A stretch of DNA of 50,539 bases, taken from contig CAJMLF010000016.1 of the NCBI GenBank assembly GCA_905214235.1, positions 1-50,539 of the forward strand, written 5' to 3'. The stretch comes from an uncultured bacterium (GTDB taxonomy: Bacteria; Bacillota; Bacilli; Lactobacillales; Lactobacillaceae). Position numbers and translations under genes: made by a program. This document shows positions 25,990 through 34,552 of this stretch, one piece after another (the first letter of the stretch is position 1; every line of letters begins with the position of its first letter). The notes beneath the pieces were generated by a model. That model saw nothing but the letters and a program-made list of their open reading frames with translations. It was not told where the DNA came from and ran no database searches.

Positions 25990-27516
25990 TTATGACATTG
26001 GTGCTGGGTTGAACAAAACCATATCATTGTAGAGTTGAAGTGATTCTGCAACACTCTTCTTTTCGCCACTGGCAACGTCAAGAATATAGTTAAAGAGTTC
26101 CGTTCCAACTTCTTCAACTGTCTTTTCACCAGTAGCAATGGTTCCGGCATTAATGTCAATCAAGTCTTGCCAGAACTCTTTCAAATCTGTACGGGTGCAG
26201 ACCTTGATAACTGGTGCAGCTTCAAGGTTATACGGTGTTCCCCGGCCGGTAACAAAGACTTCTAGCCCCATTCCAGAAGCTAGTTGCATTGGTCCAACAA
26301 CAAAGTCACCAGCTGGTGTAGCGTTAAAGATAAGACCATGTTTTGTAGGAATAGAACCAGCAGAAATAACTTCAGCAATCGGTGCCGAACCAGACTTAGC
26401 AATTGATCCCATTGACTTCTCAACAATTGTTGAAAGGCCACCTTTCCGGTTACCTGGAGTTGGGTTAGCAGAACGGTCAACTCCACCAGCAGCCAGGTAG
26501 TTATCATACCATGACATTTCCTTAATTAACTTATTACAGTTTGGCTGGTCTGGAATACGACGGGCAATAAACTGAACCCCATCACGAACTTCACTAACTT
26601 CGGAAAACATAGTAGTTCCACCGCCAGCAACAATCAGATCAGAAGCATAGCCGGCGCTGGTGTTCCCAGTAACCCCGGAGAAAGCGTCTGACCCACCACA
26701 TTGGAAACCAACATTCAACTTGGAGAGTGGTTGTTCTGTCCGCTTCCGCTGATTTAAGACCTTTAACTTCTTCTCTGCCATTTCCATGATGGCATCAATC
26801 ATTGCTGGGAAGCCACGGTAATTTTGGAGAAGCATGAAATTATCATCATTAACCTGGTCCTTATCTACCAGCATCTCCGGTTGTAACTTTTCACATCCGA
26901 GGCCGACCATCATAATTTGGCCACCAAAGTTCGGATTTTTCATAATATTCCGCAGCTCACGGATTGGTACCCGCGCTTCTTTGGCATTGATAGCAACCCC
27001 ACAACCATAGCCGTGACGAATTAATACAATATCATCAACGTTTGGATACTTAGGCAGAACTTCCTTTTTTAGACGATCCACCGCACGTTGGCAAATTCCT
27101 GCAACACATTGAACGGTTGTCATGATTCCTAAGATATTCCGTGTTCCGGCATACTTACACCCTGGGACACTGTAACCCATCCACGTTGTCCGCTTCGGTT
27201 GCGGAAGTTCATCAAGACTCTTAATGTTCTTCCCGTATTCTTTCTTTAATTCTTGAGGATCCGGTGACGGTGGTAATATTAGTGAATTTTCGTTTACCCA
27301 ATCACCAGCCTTAATATCATCCTTAACGTATCCAAGGACAACACCGTACCGCATTACCGGTTCCCCTTTTGGAATATCAACAAGTGCTACCTTGTGTGCC
27401 TGAGGGATTTTAGTATTTGCAGTAACTTTACCCAGAGCGACCTCACCTGGTTGCAATTCATGCAGTGCAATTGCGACATTATCTTCCGGCCGCATTTTTA
27501 CTACGTTAACTTCCAT
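25990..27516 (-). CDS. garD: Galactarate dehydratase (UxaA/GarD family)
   Basis: A 508-residue enzyme that dehydrates galactarate to 5-keto-4-deoxyglucarate, using iron. The small N-terminal SAF domain (about residues 8-85, MRPEDNVAIALHELQPGE) is followed by the large UxaA domain. Motifs include GCGVAIN near 168, GLGCEKLQPE near 203, QCGGSDAFSGVT near 272, NPTPGNRKGGL and INAGTIATGE. The C-terminal LFNPAP ending matches enterobacterial GarD, which is similar in length (about 520). It is divergent from the GntP permease gene. The matching aldolase (GarL) is not in this window. It starts at ATG after GAGGAGACAG. Confidence 0.93.
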   Translation of the reverse strand: MEVNVVKMRPEDNVAIALHELQPGEVALGKVTANTKIPQAHKVALVDIPKGEPVMRYGVVLGYVKDDIKAGDWVNENSLILPPSPDPQELKKEYGKNIKSLDELPQPKRTTWMGYSVPGCKYAGTRNILGIMTTVQCVAGICQRAVDRLKKEVLPKYPNVDDIVLIRHGYGCGVAINAKEARVPIRELRNIMKNPNFGGQIMMVGLGCEKLQPEMLVDKDQVNDDNFMLLQNYRGFPAMIDAIMEMAEKKLKVLNQRKRTEQPLSKLNVGFQCGGSDAFSGVTGNTSAGYASDLIVAGGGTTMFSEVSEVRDGVQFIARRIPDQPNCNKLIKEMSWYDNYLAAGGVDRSANPTPGNRKGGLSTIVEKSMGSIAKSGSAPIAEVISAGSIPTKHGLIFNATPAGDFVVGPMQLASGMGLEVFVTGRGTPYNLEAAPVIKVCTRTDLKEFWQDLIDINAGTIATGEKTVEEVGTELFNYILDVASGEKKSVAESLQLYNDMVLFNPAPMS

Positions 27517-27597
27517 GTCTGTCTCCTCTCATAAACTCGTTTTAACAATCCATAGTTACATTATAGTTATATTTTTCACAAATAAACGGCCCTTTTG

Positions 27598-27665
27598 GTT
27601 CATCAGGGGAACTAAACCAGTTGTCAGTCGTTAACCCCCTTTCGTATTTTGTTCATCAGGAGAAC
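27598..27665. promoter_or_regulatory. Two LysR boxes in the garD-gntP divergent region
   Basis: GTTCATCAGGGGAAC (27598-27612) and GTTCATCAGGAGAAC (27651-27665) are near-identical direct copies, 53 bp apart, about five helical turns, so both face the same side of DNA. Each contains TTC-N7-GAA with T-N11-A spacing. They are well placed to control both divergent genes. Confidence 0.7.
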
Positions 27666-27752
27666 CAGATGTGACTGTGGCCATATCTATTCTTTCACTA
27701 TACTAAAAATAAAGTTTGTTAACTATTACACAATCCGATTGGAGGATTCGAC

Positions 27753-29090
27753 ATGGCAATTCTAGTAATGCTAATAGGGGTGGTACTGTTATTCCTACTC
27801 ATTATTAAATTCCGTCTAAACACATTTGTTTCATTATTAATCGTTTCATTATTAGTTGGTCTCTTTCTTGGGATTCCCTGGACAAAGTTACCAACTGTAA
27901 TTGAAAAAGGGATTGGTGATCAGGTCGGCCACTTAGCAATTATCTTTGGCCTTGGTGCCATGCTTGGTCAGCTAATTTCTGATTCTGGTGCTGGTTTTAA
28001 GATTGCCGATACCTTTACCAAACACTTTGGTCGTAAGTATATCGAAATTGCCGTTGTTCTGACATCTTTTATTATCGGACTAGCAATGTTCTTTGAAGTT
28101 GGCTTAGTCATTCTTCTACCAATCATTTATGCGGTTGCCATTGAGCTAGACCTCTCCTTTCTCTACCTTGCATTGCCAATGGCCGTTTCCTTAAACGTAG
28201 CACACGCATTTCTCCCCCCTCATCCGTCACCGGTAGCGGTTGCCAGCATTTTGCACGCTTCACTTGGTCACGTGCTTTTAATTGGACTGTTGTGTGCCAT
28301 TCCAGTGGTTATCATTGCAGGGCCCCTCTACAACCACCTACTAATGAAAATTTATCCGAGTGTGTATCGAAAAAACGTTAAAATCGAAGTTCTTGGCACG
28401 ATCCATCAGCCACGTATTAAAGACCAACTTCCAAGCTTTACTACTAGCATTTTAACGGCAACTATGCCAATAATTCTAATCATTATCACTACTGTTACCA
28501 AATATATTCTACCTAACTCTAATATTATCAGTATTATTTTACAGTTTATTGGTGAGCCTGATGTTGCAATGATCATTTCACTAATGATTGCCGTCTTCAC
28601 ACTGGGAATTAGACGAGGAACAAGAATGAAAAGAATTGGCCAATCAATGGAAAATGCCATCAAGCAGATTGCAATGATGCTCCTTATCATCGGTGGTGCT
28701 GGTGCTTTTAAGCAAGTTCTGGTTACCGGTGGAGTGGCCAACGATATTTCAGCACTATTTATCCATTCCAACATCTCACCACTAATCGCAGCCTGGTTAA
28801 TTCCAGCCCTACTTCATTTTTGCCTTGGCTCAACCACCGTGGCTGCTCTTACCGGTGCAGGACTTGTTGCCCCACTAGTCGCCGGAACAGGTATCAGCCC
28901 AATCCTCATGGTGCTTGCCGTTGGTGCCGGTTCAACTTTTGGTGATCACGTTAATGGCGCCGGTTTTTGGATGGTTAAAGAATACTTTGGCTTAAGCTTG
29001 AAAGAAGCCCTAGCAACCTGGAGCGTACTGACTTGCGTTACTTCAGTAGTTGGCCTTCTTGTTGTCTTATTCATGTCCCTATTTATCTAA
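27753..29090 (+). CDS. GntP family sugar-acid:H+ symporter
   Basis: A 445-residue membrane protein with twelve or more hydrophobic segments, typical of the gluconate permease family. Landmarks are GLGAMLGQLISDSGAG (about residues 66-81), AHAFLPPHPSPVA near 150-162, LGSTTVAALTGAG near 359, and a C-terminal GSTFGDHVNGAGFWM with conserved polar residues. Members import gluconate, galactonate, glycerate or related acids with protons. The divergent placement beside garD suggests galactarate or an aldonate as cargo. It starts at ATG after TTGGAGGATT. An IS605-type end lies two nt after its stop codon. Confidence 0.92.
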   Translation: MAILVMLIGVVLLFLLIIKFRLNTFVSLLIVSLLVGLFLGIPWTKLPTVIEKGIGDQVGHLAIIFGLGAMLGQLISDSGAGFKIADTFTKHFGRKYIEIAVVLTSFIIGLAMFFEVGLVILLPIIYAVAIELDLSFLYLALPMAVSLNVAHAFLPPHPSPVAVASILHASLGHVLLIGLLCAIPVVIIAGPLYNHLLMKIYPSVYRKNVKIEVLGTIHQPRIKDQLPSFTTSILTATMPIILIIITTVTKYILPNSNIISIILQFIGEPDVAMIISLMIAVFTLGIRRGTRMKRIGQSMENAIKQIAMMLLIIGGAGAFKQVLVTGGVANDISALFIHSNISPLIAAWLIPALLHFCLGSTTVAALTGAGLVAPLVAGTGISPILMVLAVGAGSTFGDHVNGAGFWMVKEYFGLSLKEALATWSVLTCVTSVVGLLVVLFMSLFI

Positions 29091-29091
29091 C

Positions 29092-29130
29092 GTGAACTAC
29101 TCGGCCATTAATGACCGAGCTTCTGGGAAC
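29092..29130 (-). mobile_element. Solo IS200/IS605-type right-end hairpin
   Basis: A 39-nt copy of the RE at 22.72 kb with two differences and a perfect CTCGG/CCGAG stem. No tnpB is attached; a normal terminator follows at once. On the minus strand the nucleotides just after the element (the guide position in omega RNAs) are the last codons of gntP. Confidence 0.6.
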
Positions 29131-29131
29131 A

Positions 29132-29170
29132 AAAAGGCCAGTCAATACCCAACCGCCTGACTGGCCTTTT
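29132..29170. terminator. Bidirectional terminator, gntP and lipoprotein genes
   Basis: AAAAGGCCAGTCA (29132-29144) pairs perfectly with TGACTGGCCTTTT (29158-29170), with flanking A and T runs. Confidence 0.9.
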
Positions 29171-29178
29171 CATATGGG

Positions 29179-30228
29179 TTAATTCATGTAGTCTAAATCA
29201 TCATACTGCGTATCTGCTTGCTGCTTGGCCATGTCCTGACTCTGGTAATATACCGCATCGACGTGGAGGTCAGCACCGCCGGCCTCAACCAGGACCTTGA
29301 CCTGCTTACCGTTGATGGTTTCATTGTGAATAGCAAAGTAGGTCCCGGCACCAGCGGTTTGGGTCCACCCGTGGATGCAAAGCCAGTTCATCCCCTTGGC
29401 GTTAACAAAGGTTGCCCGGGCCCAATCCTTCGTGGCGTCCATCACCGCCTTATTGGTTGTGTTGCTGTCATCATCCAAGAAGGAGTCATCCTGCTTGTAT
29501 AATGACTCAGTACTACCACCATCCGAGTCACTGTAACGGAAGGTATGGCTGCCAAAGGTAACCGTCCCGTCGCTATCGTCGTCAGCGGTGTACCAAGTCC
29601 CCTGCATCTCGCTTGGCACGTTGACCGGGCCCTTATTACCGTACTTACCAGTCTGGGCACTCGTACCCGTCCCTGCATTATCTGCGCTGGGACTCGTCAA
29701 GCCACCGTTCGTCTTGTCGACTACCTTAGCCCCCTTAGAAAGGTTATTGACCAACTGTCCCTGGCCATTGTCGTTCAGGTAGTCGACCATTGCAGAACGA
29801 CTAACCGTGCCCAGCTTCTTGGCCTGACCCGTGTCCGCATTTTCGTAAATGGTAACGTTACTTCCCTTTAGCGTGTATACCAGGCCACTTGGCTGACCGT
29901 TAACGGTCACGTTGTAGACCACGCCCTGGCCATTGTCACTCAGCTGGTACTTACTCGTCCGGAAAAGATTCACCTGCAGGCCCTTCTGTTGGGCTGACTT
30001 AGCAGTTGAAGCCCACTTATTGCCGTACTTATTACCAGCATAAGCAGTGATTACCGCAACCGATTGCTGTGGTGACTGGTTATCCTTATCAACCTTATCG
30101 TTTGTCTTTGCCGCAATCAGGCTGGACGATGAACTCTGCTGGCTGCTGCCGTTGGAATGGGCACCACAACCAGCGAGCAGGAGGGCGACCCCCGCTACTA
30201 AAGCTAAGCTTAACTTTCTACTTTTCAA
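29179..30228 (-). CDS. Secreted lipoprotein of unknown function
   Basis: A 349-residue protein with a lipoprotein signal peptide (KSRKLSLALVAGVALLLAGC, lipobox LAGC with Cys about residue 21), then a Ser/Gln-rich stretch. A mixed region containing two NGQG motifs and a C-terminal domain (PVNVPSEMQGTWYTADDDSDG onward, about residues 200-349) follow. It would be anchored to the outer face of the membrane. The start is TTG 30228, with GGGGGAAG upstream; the frame runs further but has no ribosome site there. I recognise the general style of lactobacillal surface lipoproteins but no functional family. Confidence 0.8.
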   Translation of the reverse strand: MKSRKLSLALVAGVALLLAGCGAHSNGSSQQSSSSSLIAAKTNDKVDKDNQSPQQSVAVITAYAGNKYGNKWASTAKSAQQKGLQVNLFRTSKYQLSDNGQGVVYNVTVNGQPSGLVYTLKGSNVTIYENADTGQAKKLGTVSRSAMVDYLNDNGQGQLVNNLSKGAKVVDKTNGGLTSPSADNAGTGTSAQTGKYGNKGPVNVPSEMQGTWYTADDDSDGTVTFGSHTFRYSDSDGGSTESLYKQDDSFLDDDSNTTNKAVMDATKDWARATFVNAKGMNWLCIHGWTQTAGAGTYFAIHNETINGKQVKVLVEAGGADLHVDAVYYQSQDMAKQQADTQYDDLDYMN

Positions 30229-30285
30229 TGTACTTCCCCCACTAATTATTTTCTTTCCTAATATACACCTAAATACCAGTAAACA

Positions 30286-30323
30286 AAAAAGCCCCGCAGT
30301 CGAAATCACGACCGCGGGGCTTT
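30286..30323 (-). terminator. Terminator of efp
   Basis: AAAAGCCCCGC pairs with GCGGGGCTTT, with an inner GTCG/CGAC stem. On the minus strand T6 follows. It lies 16 nt after the efp stop codon. Confidence 0.9.
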
Positions 30324-30338
30324 AGTTAAAATCAATTA

Positions 30339-30896
30339 TTAGGCACGGGACTTGTAACTGCCATCAGTGGTGTTGATGATCAGCTTGTCACCAGTCTTGA
30401 TGAAGGCTGGAACGTTAACAACTAAGCCAGTGCTCATGGTAGCAGGCTTACCACCACCATCGATGGTAGCACCCTTGATCATTGGTTCAGTTTGGGCAAC
30501 GGTCATTTCAACAGTGGTTGGTAATTCAACACCGATGATGTCGCCGTTAACAAAGTTCAGAGTGATGTTCATGTTTTCAACCAGGTAGTTACGGTCGTCA
30601 CCCAGTTGTTCGTGAGTCAGGGTGTATTGGTCGTAAGTTTCCAGGTCCATGAAGACAGCGGAGTCACCTTCGTCGTAAAGGTATTGCGCGTTCCGCTTGT
30701 CAACGTTGACTTGTTCAACCTTTTCGGATGGCCGCATCGTCGTGTGCACAATGGAACCAGTCCGTACGTCTTGGATGTCCATTTGCATCAAAGTGTTACC
30801 CTTACCTGGCTTGTGGTGGTTGATTTGCAAAACCTTTAACAGCTTGCCGCCACGTTCAAAAACCATGCCTTTTTTCAAATCGATTGTTTGAATCAT
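30339..30896 (-). CDS. efp: Translation elongation factor P
   Basis: A 185-residue three-domain factor that relieves ribosome stalling at polyproline. The exposed loop HHKPGKGN carries Lys32, the usual modification position in lysine-type EF-P. Typical blocks follow: TGSIVHTTMRPSEKVEQ, MDLETYDQYTL, and ATIDGGGKPATMSTGLVVNVPAFI. Length is canonical. It is monocistronic. A 7-bp hairpin (ATGGCCC 30975-30981 with GGGCCAT 30993-30999) lies in its upstream region and may be part of the 5' leader. Confidence 0.97.
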   Translation of the reverse strand: MIQTIDLKKGMVFERGGKLLKVLQINHHKPGKGNTLMQMDIQDVRTGSIVHTTMRPSEKVEQVNVDKRNAQYLYDEGDSAVFMDLETYDQYTLTHEQLGDDRNYLVENMNITLNFVNGDIIGVELPTTVEMTVAQTEPMIKGATIDGGGKPATMSTGLVVNVPAFIKTGDKLIINTTDGSYKSRA

Positions 30897-31073
30897 CTTA
30901 AAACACCTTCATTAATATAGATTATTGCATCTGGCCCGCCGCCAGCCGCAGCGGTTACTGCCAGAACGTTTTTGATGGCCCAATCAGCTACCGGGCCATA
31001 GCACATTATCCATTGTATCACATTCCGCAATTTTGCTATACGTTAAAAGCCGGCAATATTCAAAAAATCGGTT

Positions 31074-32896
31074 CTACTTAAGGGCCGACTGCAGTTTTTC
31101 GGCGATATTCCGCGGGCCAGCGAAGAAAAGTTGGTCCCCTTCTTCAAGGACGGTCCCCTCATCCGGCGAAATTGTCTGCCCGTGCCGGAAGATCTTGCTG
31201 ACAGTAACCTTGTTAACTGAAGGCAGGGCGGCTAGGGGCTGACCGACATACTTGGCAGCCCTGACAGTGGCGGTGAAGAATTCGTCCTCCGTATTCCGCA
31301 GCATGTTTAAGACCACTGGTGTTTCAATCATCGTCCGCAGCACACTGATATTGACGTTAAACGGGTTGTAAACTTCAATTCCCTGGGCCCGTAGTTTATC
31401 GAACTGTCCGTTCCCCTGGTCTGGATTCCCCTGAGCAGCAATTACCCGGTTAACTCCCTGGTCCTTGGCAATTTGCGCTAGGCGAGCATTCTTATCGCTA
31501 TCTTCAAAGGCCACAACCATCAAGTCAGTATCAAAGTAGTGCCCCTTCTTCAGGCTGTCAACGTCAATTTTCGGTAAGAAAGTTAAATTGGCAACCTTAT
31601 TCCGGTATGTCTGGTAGTTATCCTTGAGGTCGGTGGCCACGCGGATGTCATACCAGTTCTTGGACAGTTGCCGGGTCACTGGAATAGTTGCTACGTTGGC
31701 CCCTAAGATAACGACCCGTTCCTTAACCCGATCGGCATCCGATAAGTGGTAAAGGGAGTTAAAGCCGATTGGTCCCAGTACACAGGCAATCAGGGCCGCC
31801 AGGACAAAGGCATCCGACTGCAGTGCCGTGATGGTGTGCAGGTTCTGGGCCACTTGCAGGGCTGGCAAAACTAAGGTAATCGTCGTGACCATTAAGAATC
31901 CCCCGGCAAAGGCGTTCTTCTTTGTAAACGACCGCCGGAAGACAAAAAGGGTCGGCAGCTTGGCCAGGATAAAGCACAGCACCAGAACCGGAATTAAGGT
32001 TAAACCGTGTGGGTCGGCAAACAGGCTCCGCAGGTCGAGTTTGACCCGGTCATGATGAAGAAGAATGGAATCAGAAAGCCATAGCCAATTGATGTCAGCT
32101 TCTTTTCAGTTGCTTCTGCGGGTTCCAAGAGTTTCATAACCATCCCGGCCAAAAAGGCCCCCAGGATGTTTTCGGCCCCCACGTCATCAGCAACCGCAAC
32201 CAGCGTGAAGATTAGGAAAAAGGCCAGACGGATATCCAACTGGGTCGTCGCCTTTGAAATCTGGTTAAACCAGATAAACGGCTTCTTAAAACGCCGCAGT
32301 AGGAAGATTGCGGCAACAAAGAGGAGGACGATCAGCCACAGGCGGCCGGCATTACCACCGTTAACCGATGCGTAAATCGTCAGGGCCATCATTGGAACGA
32401 CTTCACCAAGGACCGCCGTCAACATCAGGGTTTGGCCCGCCGGCTGGTTCAAGATATCCTTCTCCTTGAGTGTCGGAATGACGACCCCCAGAGCAATGGT
32501 TGAAAATAGTAAAACGGCAAACAACATGTCAGGAAAGAGTCCCGTTACCTGAAGGACTCCGGCTAAGACGACCGAACAAATCAAAACAACGACGAAGGCC
32601 GTTACCGCAATATTAAGCGGTGACGAGCCCTTGTCCTTCTTCTTGGTCGGGTCCTTTTTGAACAGGTCAAAGTTAATCTCCATCCCCGATAAAAACATCA
32701 GCATCATTACCCCAAGTGTTGACATCATCTGAAGTGACTCCGTCTGAATAACGATGTTAAAGACACTCTTGCCAAGAATAATCCCGGTAATAATTTCCGC
32801 CACCGCGGTTGGCACATTAGTAATCTTAAACCGTGCCATCACGATTGGGATAATCAGTGCAGCAAACATTACAATTATGAACGATATTTTCCCCAT
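31074..32896 (-). pseudogene. CPA2 monovalent cation/H+ antiporter with RCK domains, frameshifted
   Basis: Two abutting frames together make about 607 residues of a KefB-type antiporter. The first (32000-32896) holds the transmembrane half up to FFFIMTG. The second (31074-31982 and slightly before) continues with VKLDLRSLFADPHGLTLIPVL, further helices, a TrkA_N domain (VVILGANVATIPVTRQL) and TrkA_C. The switch falls at a CCC run (32045-32047) that would need to be CCCC, so a one-base deletion in a homopolymer explains it. It may be a true mutation, a phase-variable tract or a sequencing error. The intact gene would exchange K+ or Na+ for H+. Confidence 0.85.
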
Positions 32897-32929
32897 GATT
32901 GAGCTTCTCTAGTTAATAAAATATTTTTT

Positions 32930-32948
32930 GCTAATTATTAATATTAGC
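32930..32948. repeat. Inverted repeat in the 5' region of the CPA2 gene
   Basis: GCTAAT and ATTAGC flank a 7-nt spacer, 34 nt before the ATG. It could be an operator or an mRNA hairpin. Confidence 0.35.
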
Positions 32949-33018
32949 TACTCAATGGCAATTTTAGCACTTTTCAATTTAAAAATTAGGTAATACTGTA
33001 AATTTAACTACCGATAAC

Positions 33019-33178
33019 AAAAAGAAGCGCGATGCTGGCAGTGCACCGCGCTTCTCTTTGCATAAGTATTGAAGTCATTTTTACCGATTCTATTATGAGA
33101 TGTGTCCTGATGATTTCTTTACTACATATACCTATTTATCTACAAGTAAATAATATCTTTTAGGGACACGCTTGTCAA
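33019..33178 (-). ncRNA. Candidate leader RNA or sRNA upstream of the CPA2 antiporter
   Basis: On the minus strand a near-consensus promoter (TTGACA at 33173-33178, 17 bp, TATTAT at 33150-33155) starts an RNA near 33143. It ends at a strong terminator (AGAAGCGCG 33023-33031 with CGCGCTTCT 33047-33055, then T5). The RNA would be about 125 nt. The antiporter ATG lies 123 nt further on, with no gene between, so this is either an attenuated leader or an independent sRNA. A 24-codon frame (MTSILMQREAR...) overlaps the terminator but lacks a good ribosome site. The remaining gap to 33370 is AT-rich, with an inverted repeat TTTCACTT/AAGTGAAA (33256-33281). Confidence 0.5.
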
Positions 33179-33373
33179 CCGATTGTAAGCAATACGAAAT
33201 AAAAAATTTTATGCTTTGTTGTATAAGAAGATGCCGTGAGCCCTCATTAGTTAAATTTCACTTTTCGTGATATAAGTGAAAACAAGAAAATAGAAATTTT
33301 AATTTGGTATTTCTGATTTTTGTTCGTAATTTCACTAACTTTGCTGACCACTTACGCTCCATTCAATATAAAA

Positions 33374-33401
33374 ACAGCCTCGCATTTTTCAGCGAGACTG
33401 T
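33374..33401 (-). terminator. Terminator of the alcohol dehydrogenase gene
   Basis: ACAGCCTCGC pairs with GCGAGACTGT with one mismatch, followed by T5 on the minus strand, 13 nt beyond the stop codon. Confidence 0.8.
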
Positions 33402-33413
33402 CTTTAATTAATA

Positions 33414-34454
33414 CTAATCCATTACCAGGTAAGACTTGATTGCCTGACGTTGGTCCATTGCCTCGTAAGCGGCTTGAATCTGGTCCAGGCTAAATTCCTT
33501 CGTGAAGACCTTGCCGGGGTTAATTTCACCGTCAAGGACGGCCTTGAGAAGGGCTTCCTTGTCATAAGTAGTGACGGAAGCTGGGCCCCCAGCCACAATG
33601 GTGTTCTTGTAGAATGGCGTCGTCATGTCCTGCTTTGGCGTGTGTGGCAGGCCAACCCGGCCAACAATCGCGCCGGGACGACCAACCTTCATTGCCGTAT
33701 CCGTAGACTGCTCAGTCCCGACACATTCAAGGACCGCGTCAGCACCAGCACCGTTCGTCAGGTCCATAATGGCTTTAACCGCCTCGTCACCACGAACGGC
33801 AACGTTATCGGTGACACCGAATTCCTTGGCGAGGGCTTGTCGGTCGGCGTGGCGGCTGGTGGAGATAATCTTCTTAGCGCCCCGCATCTTGGCAGCGATG
33901 ATGGCACACAGGCCAACCGCACCGTCGCCCATTACGACAACCGTGTCACCGGCACCAACATTGGCAACCCGGGCAGCATGGTAACCAGTGGCCATGACGT
34001 CAGCCAGGGTCAGGAGGGACTTCTTCATCCCCTCACTGTAGTCTTCGGGCTTGCCAGGGATCTTTACCAGTGCCCATTGACCGTGTTGGAAGCAGATGTA
34101 TTCAGCCTGGACCCCAGACGAGAAGTTATCAGTGTGTGCCTGACAGGAACCGTCAAAGCCGGCCTGACAAGCAGCACACTGTCCGCAACCGTGGGTAAAT
34201 GGGGCAATTACGAAGTCGCCCGGCTTAACCGTGGTGATATCGTCACCGACTTCTTCAACGACCCCGATTGCCTCGTGGCCGGAGTTTTCGGAGTGGGCTT
34301 CTACCGGGTTGATCCCCCGGAAGTTCCACAGGTCGGAGCCACAAACACATGCCCGTAACACCTTAATGATTACGTCATCTGGCTTCTGAACCGTTGGCTT
34401 GTCAACGTCCTTCAGTTCCATTTGACCCTTACTTGCAAAGAATGCTTTTTTCAT
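33414..34454 (-). CDS. Zinc-dependent medium-chain alcohol dehydrogenase
   Basis: A 346-residue MDR-superfamily oxidoreductase. Catalytic-zinc residues lie in CVCGSDLW (Cys about 38) and GHEAIGVVEEVG (His and Glu about 60-61). A four-Cys structural-zinc-like lobe is HGCGQCAACQAGFDGSC. The NAD(P) site is VVVMGDGAVGLCA (about residues 173-185), and the residue after the second strand (STSRHADR) suggests possible NADP preference. The substrate is unknown. Its gene follows the Ldh2-family gene by 98 bp on the same strand and may have its own promoter there. Confidence 0.9.
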   Translation of the reverse strand: MKKAFFASKGQMELKDVDKPTVQKPDDVIIKVLRACVCGSDLWNFRGINPVEAHSENSGHEAIGVVEEVGDDITTVKPGDFVIAPFTHGCGQCAACQAGFDGSCQAHTDNFSSGVQAEYICFQHGQWALVKIPGKPEDYSEGMKKSLLTLADVMATGYHAARVANVGAGDTVVVMGDGAVGLCAIIAAKMRGAKKIISTSRHADRQALAKEFGVTDNVAVRGDEAVKAIMDLTNGAGADAVLECVGTEQSTDTAMKVGRPGAIVGRVGLPHTPKQDMTTPFYKNTIVAGGPASVTTYDKEALLKAVLDGEINPGKVFTKEFSLDQIQAAYEAMDQRQAIKSYLVMD

Positions 34455-34552
34455 TGTCCAAGTCTCCCTTCTGTTTACCTATAATTGTACCCAATTAGTG
34501 AGCAGAAGGGTAATACTTTGATTTTATTATTCACCATACCGTCAGGGCATAC

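Noticed and set aside
32000..32896. Two separate antiporter subunit genes
   Set aside because: The reading frames join after one inserted base into a single normal-length protein, so it is a frameshift.
33450..34358. Long plus-strand frame (302 codons) opposite the alcohol dehydrogenase
   Set aside because: It is antisense to a clear enzyme gene, with no domain features or ribosome site. Such frames are common opposite GC-rich genes.
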